From NCBI GenBank assembly GCA_937900425.1, contig CALCDT010000192.1, positions 1 to 17,523 of the forward strand: a stretch of 17,523 nucleotides of DNA. Direction: 5' to 3'. The stretch is from an uncultured Alphaproteobacteria bacterium. GTDB taxonomy: Bacteria > Pseudomonadota > Alphaproteobacteria > Rhizobiales > Pleomorphomonadaceae. Shown here one piece after another: positions 1 to 7,525 of the stretch (position 1 is the stretch's first letter; every line of letters begins with the position of its first letter). The notes beneath the pieces are model-generated. The model searched no databases, had not been told where the DNA came from, and saw nothing but the letters and a program-made list of their open reading frames with translations. The position numbers and the translations under genes were made by a program.

Positions 1-674
1 GCCAGCCTGCCGACGCGGGCCCCGCCGCGCCAATCGCCGCCCCGTCCGCCGCGACTCCGGCGGTCTCGCCGTCGCGCTCTGCGAGCCTTCGCAGCCCGGC
101 GGCCCTCGGCGCCGCCGCCGCGGTCGACGCCTGGGTCGAGCATCTCCTCGAACAGGCCCGCCGGCCGGCTCTGTCCCGCCACACCCGGGTCGGCGCCGAG
201 AACCTGCGCGAACTCGCCCTCGAACTCGCCGCCGCCGCCCACCGCCTGCGCCTGACCGATCGGATCGCCGCCGCCGTCGAGCGGGAGAGCCACGCCAACG
301 ACCGCCGCGACGTCGCCCGCGACAAGGCCGCCCTCGTCGCTGAACGCGCCATCAACGGCTTCGTCGCCGACTTCGGCATGCGCGCGCGTCCCGAGGCCGA
401 GCGTCGGTTCGTGCCCACCGGCCCGGACGGCGCCGAATTGCGTGCGGTTTTCGCCGAGCGCCCGGTGGCCTGCGACGCTTCCGGCATCGGACCCGAGCCG
501 GCCGCCTTCGCCACCACCCTCGCCGACGACTGGCTGTTCAGCTTCTACCGCACGGTCGAGGAGAACGCCCTCGAGGCCGACGGCACCGGCGTCGATCCGA
601 GGGAGAACGCCGCCCTCGGCGCCATCCTCACAGATCTCGGTCTCGACACCGGCGACGAGGAGGCGACGCGGTGA
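1..674 (+). CDS. SrfC-like putative virulence factor, C-terminal part (5' end outside window)
   Basis: The frame is open from base 3 to the TGA at 672-674, giving about 223 residues of a protein whose start lies outside the window. The first 35 or so residues are an Ala/Pro/Ser-rich linker. A mostly helical domain follows, with a Trp-containing helix (AVDAWVEHLLEQ), the stretch AINGFVADFG, and a tail with WLFSFYRTVEENA and ENAALGAILTDL. This layout resembles, from memory, the C-terminus of the SrfC family (named from Salmonella srfABC), whose N-terminal half carries a P-loop GTPase-like domain not visible here. No signal peptide or membrane segment is present in the visible part, so it is probably cytoplasmic. 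It overlaps the next gene by four bases (GTGA), implying translational coupling. Family assignment is moderate. The alternative is an unrelated helical protein specific to this cluster. Confidence 0.5.
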   Translation, partial: QPADAGPAAPIAAPSAATPAVSPSRSASLRSPAALGAAAAVDAWVEHLLEQARRPALSRHTRVGAENLRELALELAAAAHRLRLTDRIAAAVERESHANDRRDVARDKAALVAERAINGFVADFGMRARPEAERRFVPTGPDGAELRAVFAERPVACDASGIGPEPAAFATTLADDWLFSFYRTVEENALEADGTGVDPRENAALGAILTDLGLDTGDEEATR

Positions 675-1762
675 GCGAGGACGTCGTCAGCTACGACAAG
701 CGCCGCGGCCCCGGTCACGCCCGGGTCGACCTCGGCCGGCCGGCTCCCGCGGCCCCGCGCCTCGTGCTCCGCCGCTTCGACGGCGACCGCAAGCCGTTCC
801 TCGGCGTCGCCGGCTGGCAGGATGCGCCACACCCCATCCCGATCGATGCGGTCTCCGGAACGGCGATCCTGCTCGGGCCGAGGGTCTGCAACCTCGTCCC
901 GGGCAACATCGAGGTGGAACTCGCCCTCGAAGACGATGCCGGGACCCGAATCTGGTCCTCCGGACGGCTGTTCTGGCCCGAGATCCCCCGTCGCGGCCGT
1001 ATCGCCGACGACGCCGGCCCGATCGTCGGCGGCATCGGCCCGGAACGGATGGAAGCGACGATCAAACGCGAGCCCATCGTCGAGCCGCGGCGCGAACCGC
1101 CTGAGCCGACGACCGTCGCCGGGGGACCCGGGCCGACCGACCCGCCGCCGGAGGACGAGAAGCCGGAGCTCCCTCCACCATGGTGGAGCAGACCGGCCGC
1201 CGCCCTGACCCTCCTCTCGACGGCGCTGGTCGTCGGCGCCTTCGCCGCGCTGCTGTGGTTCCGGCCGACACTGTCCTGCGACTGGTTCGGGGTGCTCTGC
1301 AGGCCCGTGGTTCTGGAGACGGCCTGCACCAGCCTTCCGGGCGATGCCGACCTCGACCCTCTCCTCGACCGGCCGGCCGCCGCCATCGGATCCGCGCTGT
1401 TCCAGCCGCCCGCCGCGCCGCCCCTGCTGCGGCAGGCCGGACTGTGGCTGCTCGGGCAGTCCTGCGATCCCGCGCTGAAGCCGCTCGCCCGCGCCGCGAT
1501 CTACCGGGCCGCGGAGGGGGGTGATCCGGATGCCGCCCTTTGGGCCGCCGACGCCAACGATCCGAGCCGGGACGACGATCCGGCCGGCCTCGGCGACGAA
1601 CGCGACCCCGATCTCGCCCTCGGCATGTTCGCCCGGCTCGCCGACCGCGGCGACGACGCGGCCGGGGACCGCAAGCGCAAGCTCTGCGCCTTCCTGGAGC
1701 GACGCCGCTTCGACGGCATCGACCGTGACCGCATCGCCATCGAGAACCATTGCCGGCCCTGA
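671..1762 (+). CDS. Bitopic membrane protein of unknown family with six-cysteine extracytoplasmic domain
   Basis: The gene starts at a GTG whose last two bases belong to the stop codon of the upstream gene. It encodes 363 residues. Residues 1-125 look like a small globular, beta-rich cytoplasmic domain (for example SGTAILLGPRVCNLVPGN). Residues 135-172 are a Pro/Glu-rich linker. A single membrane helix lies at about 176-197 (ALTLLSTALVVGAFAALLWF). The region after it has six cysteines (C203, C210, C219, C265, C339, C361), which suggests disulfides in the periplasm. Within it, AAIYRAAEGGDPDAA and ALGMFARLADRGDDAA look like weak Sel1-type helical repeats. I do not recognise a named family. Its position between the SrfC-like gene and the vWA gene, and its topology, make it a possible link between the cytoplasmic and periplasmic parts of this operon. 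That role is inference. Confidence 0.8.
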   Translation: MSEDVVSYDKRRGPGHARVDLGRPAPAAPRLVLRRFDGDRKPFLGVAGWQDAPHPIPIDAVSGTAILLGPRVCNLVPGNIEVELALEDDAGTRIWSSGRLFWPEIPRRGRIADDAGPIVGGIGPERMEATIKREPIVEPRREPPEPTTVAGGPGPTDPPPEDEKPELPPPWWSRPAAALTLLSTALVVGAFAALLWFRPTLSCDWFGVLCRPVVLETACTSLPGDADLDPLLDRPAAAIGSALFQPPAAPPLLRQAGLWLLGQSCDPALKPLARAAIYRAAEGGDPDAALWAADANDPSRDDDPAGLGDERDPDLALGMFARLADRGDDAAGDRKRKLCAFLERRRFDGIDRDRIAIENHCRP

Positions 1763-1789
1763 GCCGCCGCCAGGAGGAGGGACACCGCG

Positions 1790-3730
1790 ATGAGCGGATC
1801 AAGAGCGAACGAATCCGGCGGCGAACACCGCCTGCACCGCGGCCTTCTTCCGCTTCTCGCCTTCCTCGCGCTCCTGCTGCTGCCGCCTGTCACGGCCTCG
1901 GCACAGACCGAACGCCGGGCGCTGCTGATGCCCGGCAAGACGACGCTCTACCAGCGCGTCATCACCAAGCCCGGCGCCAGCCTGCTCGCGGCGCCGGAAG
2001 CTTCGGCGACGGTCGTCGCCGCCGACCTCCCCCCGTTCTCGATCTACTACGTCTTCTCCGAAACACCGGAGTTCGTCGAGGTCGGCGTCGCCACACGCGG
2101 CGCGGCCAAGGGGTTCGTCGCGAAGGCTCACGTCGAGGCGTGGAAGCACTCGATGGTCGCCTATTTCAACAACCGCGTCACCGCCGGCCGCGAGCGGGTG
2201 CTCTTCTTCGCCGACCGCGACGCCCTCGCCGCCGCCGTCGGAGCGGACGGCTACGTCGACCTGCTCGCCGAATTGCGCGAGGACGCCGCGCGCGGGGCCG
2301 TCGATCCCTCGTCCGGCGTCGTCGCGATCGAGCCGGAGACCTCCGTCGACGACGCCACCTTCTACCTGCTTCCGATCCTCGATCACGACGCCGTCCGCTT
2401 CGCCGACGGCAAGCGCGGCCGGGCCCTGGAAGTGGCGTCGATCAACACCGAGGACCCCGAGCCAGCGCCTCCGCCCGACGACTTCCGCGCCGGCATCGTC
2501 TTCGTCGTCGACACCACGCTGTCGATGCAGCCCTACATCGACGCCACCCGCGACATCATCGCCCGCATCAACGGCGATTTCGCCGGGAGCGCCGTCGCCG
2601 CCAACGTCCGCTTCGGTCTCGTCGGATTCCGCCAGTCCGTGGCCGACGAGGCGGCGCTCGAATACCACGTCCAGCCGTTCCTGCCGCTCGGCGAGGCCGG
2701 AACCGGCGACGCCCTGCTCGCGCAGTTGAAGCAGATGAAGGCGGCCGAAGTTCCGACGGCGAGCTTCGCCGAGGACGCCATCGGCGGCCTGTTCGCCGCG
2801 GTCGAGGCGATGGACTGGGGACCGTTCGGCGCCCGCTACGTCGTTCTCGTCACCGACGCCAGTCCGCATCGCCCCGAGATCGGGCGCAGCTTCGCCGGTG
2901 CCATGGACGTCGCCGAACTCGCCCGCCTCGCCCAGGCGAAGGGCATCCAGATCGCGACCCTCCACCTGCGCACCCCCTCGGGCAAACGCGACCATGACGC
3001 CGCCGAACAGGCCTATCGCCAGTTCTCCGCCGGCAACGGCCTCTACTTCCCCGTCGAGGGCGGCAGCGCCGAGGCTTTCGGCCGGGCGGTCGAGCCGCTG
3101 ACACGCCAGGCGATCGCCGACGTCAGCGCCATCCGCGCCAACCGGACGCCGGAGCCGGTCGACGATAGCGACGCGGCCCGCCGCATGGCGCTGGTCGGAC
3201 GGGCCTTCCAACTCGACTATCTCGGCCGGCGCCAAGGCACCGCGGCACCGCCGTTCTACCGGGCCTGGACCGGACAGAAGGCGCTGGAGAAGCCGATCCG
3301 GGACGCCCTCGAAATCCGCGTCCTCATCACCCGCAACCAGCTTTCCTCGCTCGCCGCCGCGCTGCGGGACATCGTGGCGGAGGCCGACCGCACCGCCTTC
3401 GGCGCCGACCCGATGGAGACCTTTCGCCGTTTCCAGGAACTCGCCGCCCGCGCCAACAACGACATGCGCCAGGTCGGCGACACGACGCCCCTCGGCGACC
3501 TGCTCGGCGAGTATCTCGCCGGCCTGCCCTACACCAGTGCCGTCGCCGGGCTCGTCGCCGACGACTGGCGCGACTACAACGACGTCCGCAGAGACGACGT
3601 CATGCGGCAGATGAGGTCGAAGCTCGCCTATTACGAACGCATCGCCGGCGGCGACGGGTGGACCAAGCTCGATCCGGACGCACCCGACGGCGAGGACGTC
3701 GTCGCCATGCCGCTCTCGCTGCTGCCCTGA
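1790..3730 (+). CDS. Secreted vWA-domain protein resembling the periplasmic region of PpkA
   Basis: The 646-residue product starts at an ATG preceded by a strong ribosome site (AGGAGGAGG at 1772-1780), 27 bases after the previous stop. Residues 1-38 form a signal peptide with a likely cut at ASA|Q. Residues 50-120 resemble a bacterial SH3-like domain. The vWA domain runs from about 233 to 420. It opens with GIVFVVDTTLSMQPYIDATR, a MIDAS motif of the form DxTxS (D241, T243, S245) rather than DxSxS, and contains LVTDAS (D356), a likely third metal-site loop. The C-terminal 220 residues include LVGRAFQLDYLGRRQG and end in VVAMPLSLLP, similar to the tail of type VI-associated kinase PpkA as I remember it. 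There is no kinase domain here: PpkA has one before its membrane helix, whereas this protein starts directly with a signal peptide. It is probably periplasmic and may be the partner of the TagR-like protein downstream. Confidence 0.85.
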   Translation: MSGSRANESGGEHRLHRGLLPLLAFLALLLLPPVTASAQTERRALLMPGKTTLYQRVITKPGASLLAAPEASATVVAADLPPFSIYYVFSETPEFVEVGVATRGAAKGFVAKAHVEAWKHSMVAYFNNRVTAGRERVLFFADRDALAAAVGADGYVDLLAELREDAARGAVDPSSGVVAIEPETSVDDATFYLLPILDHDAVRFADGKRGRALEVASINTEDPEPAPPPDDFRAGIVFVVDTTLSMQPYIDATRDIIARINGDFAGSAVAANVRFGLVGFRQSVADEAALEYHVQPFLPLGEAGTGDALLAQLKQMKAAEVPTASFAEDAIGGLFAAVEAMDWGPFGARYVVLVTDASPHRPEIGRSFAGAMDVAELARLAQAKGIQIATLHLRTPSGKRDHDAAEQAYRQFSAGNGLYFPVEGGSAEAFGRAVEPLTRQAIADVSAIRANRTPEPVDDSDAARRMALVGRAFQLDYLGRRQGTAAPPFYRAWTGQKALEKPIRDALEIRVLITRNQLSSLAAALRDIVAEADRTAFGADPMETFRRFQELAARANNDMRQVGDTTPLGDLLGEYLAGLPYTSAVAGLVADDWRDYNDVRRDDVMRQMRSKLAYYERIAGGDGWTKLDPDAPDGEDVVAMPLSLLP

Positions 3731-3736
3731 CCGGCC

Positions 3737-4459
3737 ATGGCCGAGATCGAGATCCGCGACCTCGCGATCGCCCTCACCGACGGCAGCCGTCGGTTCGAGG
3801 TGAAGATCCCCGCCTTCCGACTCGGAGCCGGCGAGCGGATCGCCATCCTCGGCGAGACCGGCTCCGGCAAGACGACGGCGCTCGACGTCCTGGCGCTGGC
3901 CAGCCCGCCGACAGCCGCCGACCGCTTCGTGCTCCGCGCCGACGGCACGTCGATCGATCTCGCCGCCGCCGGCGGGCGGCGCGATTTCGCCCGCCTGCGC
4001 GCCCGCCACTTCGGTTACGTGCTGCAGACGAGCCCGCATTTTCCCTTTCTCACGCTGACCGAGAACGCCGCGCTCGCCCAGCGCCTGTCGGGGCGCGTCG
4101 AGCCGCGGCGCGTCGCCCGTCTGCTGCGCGAGACCGGCATCGACTTTCCGGCGCGCACGCCGGTGACGGCGCTGTCGATCGGTCAGCGCCAGCGGCTCGC
4201 TGTCGTGCGCGCCCTCGCCCACGCCCCCGACTTCCTGCTCTGCGACGAGCCGACCGGCGCCCTCGACCCGGCGACCGCGGACCGGCTGATGACCGTGATG
4301 CTGGCCGCGGCAGGTGAGCGGGCCGGCGTCCTCGTCGTCAGCCACGACGCCGCCCTCGTCCGCCGCCACGGCTTTGCGATCTGGCGGATGGAGCGTGAAA
4401 GCGGTTCGACGAGCGTGCTCCGACCCGAGAGCGAATCCGGCCGCGAGGTCCAGCCATGA
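3737..4459 (+). CDS. ABC transporter ATP-binding protein, LolD/TagT-like
   Basis: This is a complete 240-residue nucleotide-binding subunit. Visible motifs are Walker A GETGSGKTT (39-47), Q-loop Q97, signature LSIGQRQR (146-153), Walker B FLLCDEPTG (166-174) with catalytic E171, and the switch histidine in VVSHD (H203). The signature has Ile where LSGGQ has Gly, a variant also seen in DevA/MacB-type ATPases. Size and motifs fit the LolD/MacB/FtsE group, which powers mechanotransmission in permeases with large periplasmic loops rather than classical import. The start is 6 bases after the vWA stop without a clear ribosome site, and the stop overlaps the permease start (ATGA), so it is probably coupled to both neighbours. 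It should act with the FtsX-type protein encoded next. The TagT label is based on gene context. Confidence 0.93.
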   Translation: MAEIEIRDLAIALTDGSRRFEVKIPAFRLGAGERIAILGETGSGKTTALDVLALASPPTAADRFVLRADGTSIDLAAAGGRRDFARLRARHFGYVLQTSPHFPFLTLTENAALAQRLSGRVEPRRVARLLRETGIDFPARTPVTALSIGQRQRLAVVRALAHAPDFLLCDEPTGALDPATADRLMTVMLAAAGERAGVLVVSHDAALVRRHGFAIWRMERESGSTSVLRPESESGREVQP

Positions 4460-5646
4460 TCGGCGTCAGCCTCGGCCTCGCCTACCTTCGCCGCCGGCCG
4501 CGCGCCAACCTGCTCGCCATGCTGGCGATCGCCGCCTGCCTGTTGCCGATTCTCGTCGCCGCCGGACTGAAGGCCGGCTACGTCGACCGGATGGTCGGCG
4601 GCCTGCGCGCCGATCCGCGCGCTCTCGCCATCGGCTTTCGCGCGGACGAGACGCTGGGCGAGGCGGAGCTCGCGGCGATCCGGGCGCTGCCCGGCGTCGC
4701 CTATGTCGAGCCGCTGCCGGCGTGGCTGTCGCTATCGGCCGTGCTCGGCCGCGCCGACGGCAGCGGTGCCCTCGACGTCACGTTGCTGCCGTCGAGCGCC
4801 GGCGACCCCCTGCTCGGCGACCGGGCGCCCCCGGAGGAGACGACCATCGTCGCCGGAGAGGCGGCGGCCGGCCGGCTCCGGCTGAAGGAGGGCGACGGCG
4901 TGGTCCTCAGCCGCAGCGTCGACAGCCGGCCGGAGGTCTTCGAGGTCACGCTGACGCTCGCCGCGATCCGTCCGGCGACCCACCTTCCCGGCAACCGCCT
5001 TCTGGTGGCGCCGGCGCTGGCGCGGGAGATCGAGTCCTTCGGCCGTGGCTTCGCCCTCCCCGGACGCGGCCTCGCCGGCCGCGATCCGGCCGAGGAACGG
5101 CCCGCCTACGCCAACGCGCGGATCTTCGCCGCGGACCTCGAATCGGTCGCGCCGCTGATCGACGCCCTCGCCGTCTTCGATCGCGGCGTCTCGGGCGACT
5201 CCGGCGCCGTCGCATTCGCCCTCGCCCTCGATCGCGCCGCCCGCCTCCTCGTCCTCGTCTTCGGCGGCGCCCTCGCCGCCGGGGCGATGCTCTCGCTGTG
5301 GAGCACGCTCGACCTCGGCATGCTGCCGCAGCGCCGGCACCTCGCGCTCTTCAAGCTGATGGGCGCACGCGGGGCGGACGTTTCGGCCTACGTGCTGACG
5401 ATCGCCCTCGGCATCGGCTGCGGCGGCGTCGTGATCGCGGTCGGCGCCTTCCACGCCGTCGCCGCCGGTCTCGACCGCCTCCAGCCGCTCGCCGACGCCG
5501 CGGACGGGCCGATTTGCGACCTCTCCCCGGCGAGCCTTCTGCTCGGTGCGGCCCTCACCCTCGTCGTTCTCGCCGTCCTCGCCCTCGCCTTCGCCCGCCG
5601 GCTGGCCGGCCTCTCCCCCGCAGGAGCCCTTCGCGATGAGATCTGA
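4456..5646 (+). CDS. ABC transporter permease, FtsX/LolE/TagS-like
   Basis: The 396-residue protein has the four-helix MacB/LolE layout. There is one N-terminal membrane helix (about 18-39, LLAMLAIAACLLPILVAAGL), a periplasmic region of roughly 220 residues, and then three C-terminal helices. The latter contain RLLVLVFGGALAAGAMLSLW, VLTIALGIGCGGVVIAVGAF and LLGAALTLVVLAVLALAF. The stretch HLALFKLMGARGADV between helices 2 and 3 is the typical FtsX coupling region, which contacts the ATPase. The start codon overlaps the ATPase stop (ATGA at 4456-4459). Family members move lipoproteins, secrete peptides or regulate envelope enzymes. The neighbours point to the TagS type, which in Pseudomonas aeruginosa signals to the kinase PpkA. 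Substrate or partner cannot be read from the sequence. Confidence 0.9.
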   Translation: MIGVSLGLAYLRRRPRANLLAMLAIAACLLPILVAAGLKAGYVDRMVGGLRADPRALAIGFRADETLGEAELAAIRALPGVAYVEPLPAWLSLSAVLGRADGSGALDVTLLPSSAGDPLLGDRAPPEETTIVAGEAAAGRLRLKEGDGVVLSRSVDSRPEVFEVTLTLAAIRPATHLPGNRLLVAPALAREIESFGRGFALPGRGLAGRDPAEERPAYANARIFAADLESVAPLIDALAVFDRGVSGDSGAVAFALALDRAARLLVLVFGGALAAGAMLSLWSTLDLGMLPQRRHLALFKLMGARGADVSAYVLTIALGIGCGGVVIAVGAFHAVAAGLDRLQPLADAADGPICDLSPASLLLGAALTLVVLAVLALAFARRLAGLSPAGALRDEI

Positions 5647-7366
5647 CACTCCCGGCGGCCGCGGTCGCGGCCGAAGCCGAGCCCTCCGCACCACCTTCGG
5701 CCGACCGGTGGCCGCCGGCCTGCTCGCCGTCGCGGCTCCCGCCGTCCTCGCCGGGATCGCCGGCGCCCTGTCGCCGCCGGAGCGGGCCATGGCGGCCGGC
5801 TGGCCGAAGGCGGTCTACGATCCCCGCCCGGCCGACGACGACGTGTTGCTGCCCCTGCCCTGCGGCGGCGCGCTGGCGCTGCGGCGCGTCATGACCGACG
5901 TCCTCGGCGACCCGGCCTCCCAGGACGCCCGCTTCACCGACCGAGAGGTCACGCTCGGACGGCCGACCGACGGCGAGCGCGGGTTCATGGAAAACCGCCG
6001 CGGGGAACACCTCGCCGGCCCGATCACGACGGCGGACGGCAGCCGCTTCTACTACATCGGCAAGTACGAGGTCTCGCAGGCCCAGTATCGCGCGGTCATG
6101 GCGGAGACGCCCGGGGCCTGCCCGTCCGACCTCACGGAAGACGACGCCCTGCCCCGGCGATCCGTCGGCTGGTACGACGCGGTCGAGTTCACCCGCCGTC
6201 TCAACCGCTGGATCTACGCCGACAACGCCTCCGCGCTCGACGCCCTGATCGCCCTCGACGTCGTCGACGGCTACGTCCGGCTGCCGACCGAAACCGAGTG
6301 GGAGTTCGCCGTGCGCGGCGGCCTGGCCGTCGACGACGCCCGCCGCGCCGACCGGCTGTTTCCGATGGAGGAGGATTTCTCCGCCTACGCCTGGCATAAC
6401 GATCCGGCTTCGTCGGGCGGCGCGGTACAGCCCATCGGCCAGCTCGAGCCCAACCCGCTCGGCCTCCACGACGTCTACGGCAACGTCGGCGAACTGGTGC
6501 TCGAGCCGTTCCGCATGACGCGGGCCGACCGCCTGCACGGCCAGGTCGGCGGCTTCATCGTCCGGGGCGGATCGTATCAGGACGCCGCGGCGAAGATCAC
6601 CTCGGCCCTGCGCGACGAGAATCCCTTCTTCTCCCGGGACTCCGGCGGCGAGGTCCGGCCCGCGGACGTCGGTTTTCGCGTCGTCATCGGGACCGCGGCG
6701 ATCGGCGAAGGGACGGACGTCGGCGCCCTCGAAAGCGCCGCAAAGGCGCTCGGCCGCGAGCCGGAGACGCCTGCCCCTGCGCCGACCGAAACCCTCGCTC
6801 TCATCGCGGCGACGACCGAGAACCGGTCGCTGCGCGAAGCCCTGGACGCTGCACGGGCCGGTCTCGACGCCGAGTTCGTCAAGCGCGACGAGGCCGAACT
6901 GCGTGGCCTGAGGATGGCGCTGCTCAACGCCGCAGTCCTGTCCGGGGAATTGACGCTGCGATCGGAAGGGGCGAACTACACCGAGGCCCGTCTGGCGAGG
7001 ACGGCGGACGCGATCGAGGAGGCCAGGCGCCGCGGAGACGAGGCGGAGGCGCTCGCGCTCGACGCCGAACGCCGGCGACTCGAATCGACGTTGGCCGGGC
7101 AGATCGCCAAGTTCGCCGATTTCGCCCGGCCCTATGCCGACACGATCCGCGCGATCGCCACCCATCCGGAACAGCGTATCCGGGAACAGACGGTCGTCGT
7201 CGCGCGCGAACTCGGCGAACGGGCGGACGGCCTCCTCGGCCCCCGGGTCGACCTCGCCGCTCGCCAGGCGATCGACTACCGGACCGGCCGCAGAACCGAA
7301 ACCCTCGCCATCTTCGAAGGCGTCGTCGGTGAGGTCACCGACTGGATGCGCCGCATCGTCCGATGA
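5636..7366 (+). CDS. Secreted formylglycine-generating-enzyme-fold protein, TagR-like, lacking the catalytic cysteine pair
   Basis: I chose the ATG at 5636, preceded by AGGAG at 5622-5626, over an in-frame ATG at 5546 deep inside the permease gene. The product has 576 residues and overlaps the permease by 11 bases. Residues 1-54 are a signal peptide with Arg-rich start and likely cut at AMAA|GW. Residues 137-352 form a sulfatase-modifying-factor (FGE/SUMF1) domain: FYYIGKYEVSQAQYRAVM, SVGWYDAVEFTRRLN, VRLPTETEWEFAVRGG, GLHDVYGNVGELV, GGFIVRGGSYQDAA and DVGFRVVIG. Only C76 and C162 occur in the protein, so the paired copper-binding cysteines near the end of active FGEs are missing. The usual GNVWEW is GNVGEL. 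Residues 390-540 are predicted long helices rich in Glu, Ala and Arg. TagR of Pseudomonas is a periplasmic FGE-fold protein that stimulates PpkA, and the neighbours support that comparison. Confidence 0.9.
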   Translation: MRSDTPGGRGRGRSRALRTTFGRPVAAGLLAVAAPAVLAGIAGALSPPERAMAAGWPKAVYDPRPADDDVLLPLPCGGALALRRVMTDVLGDPASQDARFTDREVTLGRPTDGERGFMENRRGEHLAGPITTADGSRFYYIGKYEVSQAQYRAVMAETPGACPSDLTEDDALPRRSVGWYDAVEFTRRLNRWIYADNASALDALIALDVVDGYVRLPTETEWEFAVRGGLAVDDARRADRLFPMEEDFSAYAWHNDPASSGGAVQPIGQLEPNPLGLHDVYGNVGELVLEPFRMTRADRLHGQVGGFIVRGGSYQDAAAKITSALRDENPFFSRDSGGEVRPADVGFRVVIGTAAIGEGTDVGALESAAKALGREPETPAPAPTETLALIAATTENRSLREALDAARAGLDAEFVKRDEAELRGLRMALLNAAVLSGELTLRSEGANYTEARLARTADAIEEARRRGDEAEALALDAERRRLESTLAGQIAKFADFARPYADTIRAIATHPEQRIREQTVVVARELGERADGLLGPRVDLAARQAIDYRTGRRTETLAIFEGVVGEVTDWMRRIVR

Positions 7367-7404
7367 GCGCCGCATCTTCGCGGAACAAAAGGCATCTTCC
7401 CGCA

Positions 7405-7416
7405 ATTGTGAACAAT
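7405..7416. promoter_or_regulatory. Short dyad ATTGT-GA-ACAAT upstream of the stress-protein gene
   Basis: The arms ATTGT (7405-7409) and ACAAT (7412-7416) are exact inverted repeats with a two-base spacer, in a locally AT-rich patch between the TagR-like gene and the stress-protein promoter. It may be a regulator site, but no regulator can be named and a five-base arm can arise by chance. Confidence 0.25.
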
Positions 7417-7453
7417 CGAGGCGGCTGGCGGATCACCGATCGCATTTTGCGAC

Positions 7454-7467
7454 TTGATCCGCATCAA
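7454..7467. promoter_or_regulatory. FNR/FixK-type operator (anaerobox)
   Basis: TTGATCCGCATCAA matches the FNR/FixK consensus TTGAT-N4-ATCAA exactly. Its centre (7460.5) lies about 41.5 bases upstream of the start point predicted from the -10-like element at 7490-7495, the usual position for a class II site, where the regulator contacts RNA polymerase and replaces the -35. This predicts oxygen-dependent expression of the downstream universal stress protein gene. Confidence 0.75.
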
Positions 7468-7482
7468 CGCACGCCCGACAAA

Positions 7483-7502
7483 TGGCATGCATAATGCCAA
7501 TG
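7483..7502 (+). promoter_or_regulatory. -10 element and start region of the stress-protein promoter, with overlapping dyad
   Basis: CATAAT at 7490-7495 differs from TATAAT at one base and predicts a transcript start near 7502, leaving a leader of about 24 bases. The element lies inside an exact inverted repeat, TGGCAT (7483-7488) and ATGCCA (7494-7499), which could be a second operator or a coincidence. Confidence 0.5.
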
Positions 7503-7525
7503 TAAAGAAACGCAGGAGGAACATC

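Noticed and set aside
1799..4369. Long minus-strand open frame (856 codons) opposite the vWA and ABC genes
   Set aside because: It mirrors well-supported plus-strand genes. The product is low-complexity, rich in Gly, Glu, Asp and Arg, with no recognisable domain, as expected from GC-rich codon bias.
3737..7366. Calling the cluster a type VI secretion locus
   Set aside because: No sheath, VgrG, Hcp, TssJLM or ClpV gene is visible. Only the signalling-type components resemble type VI accessory genes.
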